Shown: positions 58,666-64,000 of the stretch, piece by piece
How the letters are laid out: each line of letters begins with the position of its first letter
How positions within the stretch are numbered: the stretch's first letter is position 1
DNA from: Pycnopodia helianthoides
Taxonomy: Eukaryota; Echinodermata; Asteroidea; Forcipulatida; Asteriidae
Direction: 5' to 3'
Length of the DNA: 64,000 bases
Assembly: GCA_032158295.1 (NCBI GenBank)
Contig: CM063263.1
Coordinates: forward strand, 10,264,474-10,328,473
Notes under the pieces: model-generated
The model's input: only the letters and a program-made list of their open reading frames with translations
Database searches by the model: none
What the model was told of the DNA's origin: nothing
Made by a program: the position numbers and the translations under genes

Positions 58666-59903
58666 TTTTTAAATGTTGAATCACATACAACACACTCACA
58701 TAAACGCATGTTTTTGTTCTGTATAATACCGCCAAAATGTAATGAACTTCAGTCATAAATGTAGTCATACTGTTGACAGGCTGAAACACTGGAGTGGCTT
58801 ATGCAGGGCAGTCAAGTTAGCTTGAAATCTGGCTTGTCGTTTTGTTGTCTCCTAGACTGTAGGCAAACTTTGCAACACGGGTACATGCATCAGTATGCAA
58901 GACCAGGTCACCCATATTTACCGAGTATGTAGTGGTCGGCACGTGACTTGAAATGTTCCAGTCTTGTCATTTTTTTAACACGGTGTTTCACGCCATCCGA
59001 AAGTTCCCTTTAAAACCATGCGTCAAGCTAGGGAGCAGCAGCAGCAGGCACATTTTTGTGTCTCTCTCACTAACATATTAAAGAACCATTTGGTCGAATC
59101 CAGTCAAACTCCGTAAATTAAATTCCTCCGTTAGAACACCCCCTTTCAGATAGTGTAGTCATCCATGGGGTTGAGTTCATTAACATGTCACTATGACAGA
59201 CTTAATTGCCCTATAACTAAAAGTGCCCCCAAAAGAGCCACACTGAACACTGCTCTACACCCCCCCATACACACCCTCCCCCGCATCCCACTTCCCCGCC
59301 CCCACTCCCCTGCCCATCGCCAGCTCCCCGCCCACTCCAATAACCATCCCCCACTCCCACCAAATTTACACAGACGTTTAAGTTCCCCGAAAAAGTGAAT
59401 GTTTGAAATATGTGTAAGCATCCTCAAACTGGATGGATATTACTACCCAGGTTCAACAAGTGCAGTTGGCCAAATTGTCTCGTATAAACCCTTCCTTGAC
59501 AGTCTCTTAATTAAAGTTCTAGTTTTAATGAAAAGTACATTCGTTAATTATCTATAGTTGTGTTTACCTAAGTAAATTACTTTCGATAGTAATGCGTTTA
59601 ATATCTTCCGTGGACATTGATTGATGATCGTTCACGGCTGCAGGCGGTGAACGTTGTCAATTTGGCCCGGCCTCACTTTCCGAGCAATCGCTTCTGGTAT
59701 ATGTGGCGATCAACATTGGTGTACACACGCGAATGATTAATGTATCCTGAAAACGGTAGGCACCAGCATCGTTGAATCATCATCATCATCAACAGTCTCT
59801 GTTGATGGTAGAAACCGAAGAGCGAGTATAGTTTCAAACTGTACTTTATAAAAACTTCGAAACATTGGTGATTGACCCCCGAAGGATCTCACTCACTGCC
59901 GGC
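58666..59903. other. No gene recognised
   Basis: CAG repeat (about five units) at about 59035-59047 and a C-rich stretch at 59259-59360. Nothing coding recognised. Confidence 0.35.
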
Positions 59904-60297
59904 TTAAAGGGAAGGTATACGTTTGGTAATCACTCCTGACATTATTGGCAATAAAAACCTACTTGGTGAGAAGTACAGCAGCTCCATTTCACTTCGGAGT
60001 CTAGTAATGCGGTTATGAAAAAAAATATATCACTTTGTATTAGAAAACAAATAGAATCTGAGAAGCGTTTCTGTCACAGAAACGTTTCTCAGATTGTGTA
60101 TTCCAATTGCGGATTATTCTTCCTGCTTGGACATAGCCGCATAACCGCTCGAGATTTTCGGTGATATCTCAAAAATGCTAGCACCTTTTGAAATGATATT
60201 TACACCGGTTAGTTGTATTGCATATATCTACACATTATATTATAGGATTAGGCCATTTGAAGGGTTCCAAAAAACGACAGGTATACGTTCCCTTTAA
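59904..60297 (+). mobile_element. Family C inverted-repeat element
   Basis: 394 bp: TTAA-AGGGAAGGTATACGTTTG at the left and GACAGGTATACGTTCCC-TTTAA at the right. The centre is a strong hairpin, TGAGAAGCGTTTCTG against CAGAAACGTTTCTCA at 60058-60093. A second inverted pair is GCGGTTATG (60010) / CATAGCCGCATAACCGC (60132-60149). No ORF. Confidence 0.85.
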
Positions 60298-60479
60298 ATT
60301 GGTAGATGGATACGTTCCGTGAATACGGATTGTATCAACGTATACTATTGCCGCTTCCCACGAAGTAGTCTCGTAAACTTGGGTGTGATCCCTGGCTGCA
60401 CGGCAATTAAGGGTTGAATGGCTTCTGACTGGCTTCCCCGAACAAATATACTGATACAATAGGAAGACTGGCAACATAG

Positions 60480-60551
60480 GGTAAGATAGCTCAGATGGCA
60501 GAGCGCCGGGACGTTAATCCAGAGGTCGTTAGTTCAAATCCCGCTCTTGTC
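60480..60551 (+). tRNA. tRNA-like sequence, anticodon GTT (Asn-like), probably pseudogene or SINE head
   Basis: A 72-nt cloverleaf can be drawn. Acceptor GGTAAGA/TCTTGTC pairs in all 7 positions (two G-U). TA at 8-9. D arm GCTC-AGATGGCA-GAGC. Anticodon stem CCGGG/TCCAG (4 of 5) with loop ACGTTAA. T loop TTCAAAT on a weak stem (GTTAG/CCCGC, 2 of 5). Box A TAGCTCAGATGG and box B AGTTCAAATCC are good. Position 33 is C instead of the near-universal U, and the T stem is poor. It is therefore more likely a decayed tRNA or tRNA-derived repeat than a working tRNA-Asn. Confidence 0.55.
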
Positions 60552-60557
60552 TTTTTT
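60552..60557 (+). terminator. Pol III T-run after the tRNA-like sequence
   Basis: Six T residues directly follow the acceptor stem, as for an RNA polymerase III terminator. Confidence 0.55.
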
Positions 60558-61332
60558 GTTCTTTGTTCAACTCCAAATTATTGTTTAATTTTATAGGTAG
60601 ATTAGGTCAATTTCGGGAAAAGTATGAGTTGTTCATTGACAAGGAGAAATAATAAAAACATATATCAGTTTCGGTTCGAAAACTCAATCTTTTACGCTTC
60701 CGACAGTAACCAAACACCAAGACAAATAATTGTTGTCCGAATTACTCTGTCAAAGACCAGGACATTGGAAATGAAGACCTCACAAATTAAGTTTTCTCTA
60801 GTCTCATTTTAAGTTGCTTCAATCGAAACGAGAACCCCCCCCCCCTCTTATCACAACCCAATTGATCAATATTTCGAGGTCTTAACTTTTACCCGTGATG
60901 GTGTTAAATCCATATTATTTGAACGATTTTTTTGCTTCATGGTGTGAAAGCGACTCACACACTTCACCGTTCGAGTGTTTACGCTTTAGACTTGCCATAG
61001 TCCACCTCTGGTTCCTCATCGTGTATTGATTGAAACGATATAATGGTAGCAACAGGACAGGGAAAAAAAGGCAAAGCAGCTGCCTTGTAATTTTGAAAGT
61101 ATCTCCACACAAAAACCAGGACCCCTTGTAGTATAGATTGTCTACCTTTAGCGTCATGTGTATACGATCAGACACCTTCCCATGAGTACCATGTAGACCC
61201 TCCTTCGAGCCGAGTACCAGCTGTATCAACGATACACTCATACCCTAGATCGATCAGCCCTCAACTGTGGTCTCTATTTGTTGGATGGATTCAGGAGTGG
61301 ATTGAATGGTTGCAATGGAGCATATCTCATGA
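60558..61332. other. No gene recognised
   Basis: C11 at 60835-60845. A minus-strand frame of 108 codons (60915-61241) shows no recognisable domain. Confidence 0.3.
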
Positions 61333-61724
61333 TTAAAGGTACACGTTGCCTTGAATCGGCCGAATTGGTCTATAAAAAGCGTTTGTAAACAGTTTGTTAT
61401 AAAATGCATATGGTTAGAAAGATGTTTTAAAAGTAGAATACAATGATCCACACAAATATGCCTCGAAATTGCGTGGTTTTCCTTTTACATCGTTAACTAA
61501 CACAGTCGGCCATTTTATGGAGTCAAACTTTTGACTCCACAAAATGGCCGACCGTGTTAGTTCGCAAAGTTCAAGGAAAACCACGCAATTTCGAGGCATA
61601 TTTGTGTGGATCATTGTATTCTACTTTTAAAACATCTTCCTAACCATATGCATTTTATAACAAACTGTTTACAAACGCTTTTTATAGACCAACTCGACCG
61701 ATCCAAGGCAACGTGTACCTTTAA
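61333..61724. mobile_element. Family D element, near-perfect 392-bp hairpin
   Basis: Two arms of equal length, 195 nt each (61333-61527 and 61530-61724), around a 2-nt centre. They start TTAA-AGGTACACGTTGCCTTG and end AAGGCAACGTGTACCT-TTAA. Arms match almost throughout (for example TCCACACAAATATGCCTCGA at the left and its mirror at the right). Open frames simply follow the arms. It would form a long hairpin RNA if transcribed. Confidence 0.93.
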
Positions 61725-61816
61725 AGTGATCGGCAAAGAATAGACCGATTCAGTCTAACTATCAAGCTAACCTTGTGTAATTAAGATAGTTGTAGTTAAA
61801 AGAACCATTTGGTTAA

Positions 61817-61884
61817 CATAACATGACATAACATGACATAACATGACATAACATAAAAAACATAACATAACATAACATAACATA
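61817..61884. repeat. AACATGACAT/AACAT microsatellite
   Basis: Three AACATGACAT decamers, then ACATAACAT pentamer-type repeats. Simple sequence. Confidence 0.9.
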
Positions 61885-62022
61885 AATTTGACATATATCA
61901 AGGCTTAGTTTCGTTGAAGCATTAATTTTTTTGTCACAGTAACGAATCCGTGTTCTAATGGGTATAGCCAATAATTGTCCAATGAGTGATGGGATGACAT
62001 GTTCCCTCAAGGGTGTGGAACA
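61885..62022. other. No feature seen
   Basis: Short unassigned spacer. Confidence 0.3.
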
Positions 62023-62258
62023 TACACTGCAAAAACTGGAGTGTTAAAATTGACACCATGGGTGTTATCACATATAGATACCCCAAAGAGAATCAAAATT
62101 AACATCATGGTGTTAAATTAACAACTACAATGTAATTGTTTTGGCACAAATTAGTGTTATTTTAACACCCTATTGTGTTAATTGTGATTCTTGTTTTGGT
62201 ATCTATAATGTGACAACACCCATGGTGTCAATTTTAACACTCCAGTTTTTGCATTGTA
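62023..62258. mobile_element. 236-bp TA-flanked inverted-repeat element
   Basis: TA-CACTGCAAAAACTGGAGTG at the left and CACTCCAGTTTTTGCATTG-TA at the right. Arms extend through TTAAAATTGACACCATGGGT and TCACAT-ATAGATACC. Internal TGGTGTTAA/TTAACACC repeats. TA at both ends fits Tc1/mariner-type target duplication. No ORF. Confidence 0.85.
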
Positions 62259-62937
62259 CCGAAGGAGCTGCACTATTTTGTAATCTTTGAACTCTGTTCA
62301 ATTCATATGACATAGCACCAGATAAAAATGAAGATTGCCATAGTCAATACGAGAGCTCTGACAACATGACGGAGAGTATCCTTGTCAAGGTTCTGTTTGT
62401 TTCTTGTTGGGTTTCGTAGTAGAGCATTGAATCATTTCAGTCTCTCAAAATATTAGTTTGTTCCCTCTGAATATCATTTTGAGAGAACGAAATGAATTCG
62501 AGGAAAAAATAAAAGAAAATAATCTCCAGGTACCGAAATAATATTTCGAGGGGACGAACTAACATTTCGACGGATTGAAATAAGATTTCGAAGGAACGAA
62601 GTCATTTTAATAGTTTTTTCCCACCTTTTTTTCTTGTTTTTACTTGTCCCTTTAGAGACTCCGTAACGTGTTGATGTCATGGTAATATAAAACGAAACTC
62701 ATTCTCGCAGTCACGTCGGCTGTGCATGCAGAATTCTTGCTACCTGTGGTTTCAAGGTTGACACGTTAATGTGACTAAATTGACCCAATTTTCATCCTTT
62801 CACGCGGTATACAAAGGCAATCTGGTTGACACATTTTTGCAGTTTACAATCAGTATCTTAAACCTGTTGTGAAAAGCAAGCATGAAGCTTTTCAAAGTCT
62901 TGCATAAGTCTGTGTAGAAACTTTTTTTTTTGCTCCA
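62259..62937. other. No gene recognised
   Basis: A cluster of short TTTCGA-GGGACGAA-like repeats (TATTTCGAGGGGACGAAC, CATTTCGACGGATTGAAA, GATTTCGAAGGAACGAAG) lies at 62544-62605. No coding signal. Confidence 0.35.
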
Positions 62938-63321
62938 TTAAAGGAACATTACAGAATTGGTAAGAAGAACAAACTTTTTGATCACAGATTTACATAAAAC
63001 TTACACGGTCTAATGATGATGATAGTAGAAAACATCCCTTGAAATATTTCTGTCTGAAATGCCATATTTGTTGAGAAATGAATAAACTAATTTTCCGATT
63101 GGAGTTTATCGCTCAGTGAGCGTTTTATTCATTTGTTGAATCTATATGATTTCATGCAAATGTGTAGTCGGCTTTTCACTATTTTCTCGTGACCCAGATG
63201 GCCGATCGATCTCAAACTTCTACAGGTTTGTCAGTTTATGTATATGGTGGATTACATAAAGTGCTTACACTGCCAGCAACTGTTTTGTTAGCAAAAAAAC
63301 AATTCTGTAATGTTCCTTTAA
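62938..63321 (+). mobile_element. Family A inverted-repeat element, copy 11
   Basis: 384 bp, TTAA both ends. Hairpin CGCTCAGTGAGCG at about 63111. The left A-run region is shortened (AAGAAGAACAAACTTTTTG). Confidence 0.9.
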
Positions 63322-63599
63322 TGGTTGAAGTCTATTTCGGCGTGGTTAGGGATGATTTTAACATTCCCAGACATTCCTCCCCAAGAGGTGTGAAATAATC
63401 CTCCAACGGGGCATCGTAAACATGAACTATAACGTGGCCAAATTCACACATGCCTGAGTTCGCCCGTGCCATGAATTAGCATTAGCCCTTCAGACTTGAA
63501 GTCGTGACGTCATTATTTTGCAAAAGTTCAAATGTAGTATTCTATTCTGAATCATAAAATCGGAAAACTGTGTTAAAAGTATGGTCGTACATTGTGGTT
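63322..63599. other. No feature seen
   Basis: No supported gene or repeat. Confidence 0.3.
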
Positions 63600-63740
63600 G
63601 CCTGATAATTATATTTCCCTGCACTTTTAGTTCTGCGGACCCCGGTTCGGATCCCACCTTAGACCGGGGCCTTGCATGTGGATCGGGTTTTCAGTCTCTA
63701 CGTAAATGCGTGGGTTTTCCCCCTGTTATTTGCGCTTGTG
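63600..63740 (+). repeat. tRNA-derived SINE-like sequence
   Basis: CTGCGGACCCCGGTTCGGAT-CCCACC holds a Pol III B-box. It is followed by GGGGCCTTGCATGTGGAT, GGGTTTTCAGTCTCTACG and GCGTGGGTTTTCC. The head is shared with 55190-55395. The 5' boundary and A-box are not clear. Confidence 0.5.
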
Positions 63741-64000
63741 CTGTTGGACGTGTAAACAAATGAATGCATACATTAAAAATAAAATAATAAACAATAAATA
63801 CATCTGTGTAATTTTGTATGTGAAAGCCTACTTGTTGTAACGATGGCAAGGGTAGCAAGTATCCTGATAATTGATTTCGACTGAAATGCGCCCGTTGCCC
63901 GAAGTCAACCAAAGTATGTCGACAAATTTGAATCTATACATTTTTGGAAAGTTCCGTGGTGTCCGGTTGAATGCTGCCCTGAATACGGACAGTGATGCGG
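63741..64000. other. No feature seen
   Basis: AT-rich, then mixed sequence to the window edge; nothing supported. Confidence 0.3.

Noticed and set aside
58380..58758. Open frames rich in Val, Cys and Leu
   Set aside because: Products of the GTT/GCT tract; no non-repeat domain.
60915..61241. 108-codon minus-strand frame
   Set aside because: No domain, no conserved motif; within the length expected by chance in a window this size.

Overview
This window looks like repeat-dense, gene-poor nuclear DNA of an animal. I see no bacterial-type gene organisation and no convincing intact protein gene. The evidence is AT-rich sequence, decayed non-LTR and Penelope-like retroelement pieces, many short inverted-repeat transposons, tRNA-derived repeats, minisatellites, trinucleotide tracts, a tRNA-like sequence with a Pol III T-run, and almost only short chance reading frames. 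Several repeat families resemble ones I associate with marine deuterostomes, especially echinoderms such as sea stars. That assignment is inference from memory and was not searched.

Layout. 0-3 kb: a frameshifted Penelope-like reverse transcriptase, palindromic repeats and a non-LTR 3' end. 4.7-9.0 kb: a decayed endonuclease/RT-type retrotransposon split by a ~2 kb DNA transposon, which itself holds a 392-bp inverted-repeat element (three nested layers). 9-16 kb: hairpin elements, diverged short elements and a 74-bp palindrome. 18-36 kb: many copies of two related TTAA-flanked families (A and B), a second non-LTR 3' end, small foldbacks, and a tight A+B cluster at 29.5-30.3 kb. 34-35 kb: non-repetitive sequence with weak hints of a promoter and first exon. 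40-47 kb: TGACC-motif repeats, including a ~1.9 kb degenerate array invaded by three transposons. 47.5-48.1 kb: a 24-unit, 16-bp minisatellite inside an element with a telomere-like core. 48.7-54.5 kb: a 241-bp element with 52-bp perfect inverted repeats, and a ~280-bp segment copied from 53.2 kb to 50.6 kb. 55-64 kb: tRNA-derived repeats, more A elements, a family C element, a tRNA-like sequence, a nearly perfect 392-bp hairpin and a TA-flanked inverted-repeat element.

The dominant theme is a set of at least four non-autonomous families (A, B, C, D). All start TTAA-AGG and end CCT-TTAA (with small variants), and most intact copies are 340-395 bp. A and B share conserved internal blocks and a central hairpin. 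With truncated copies they number about 25 and fill roughly a tenth of the window. No transposase that could move them is visible here.
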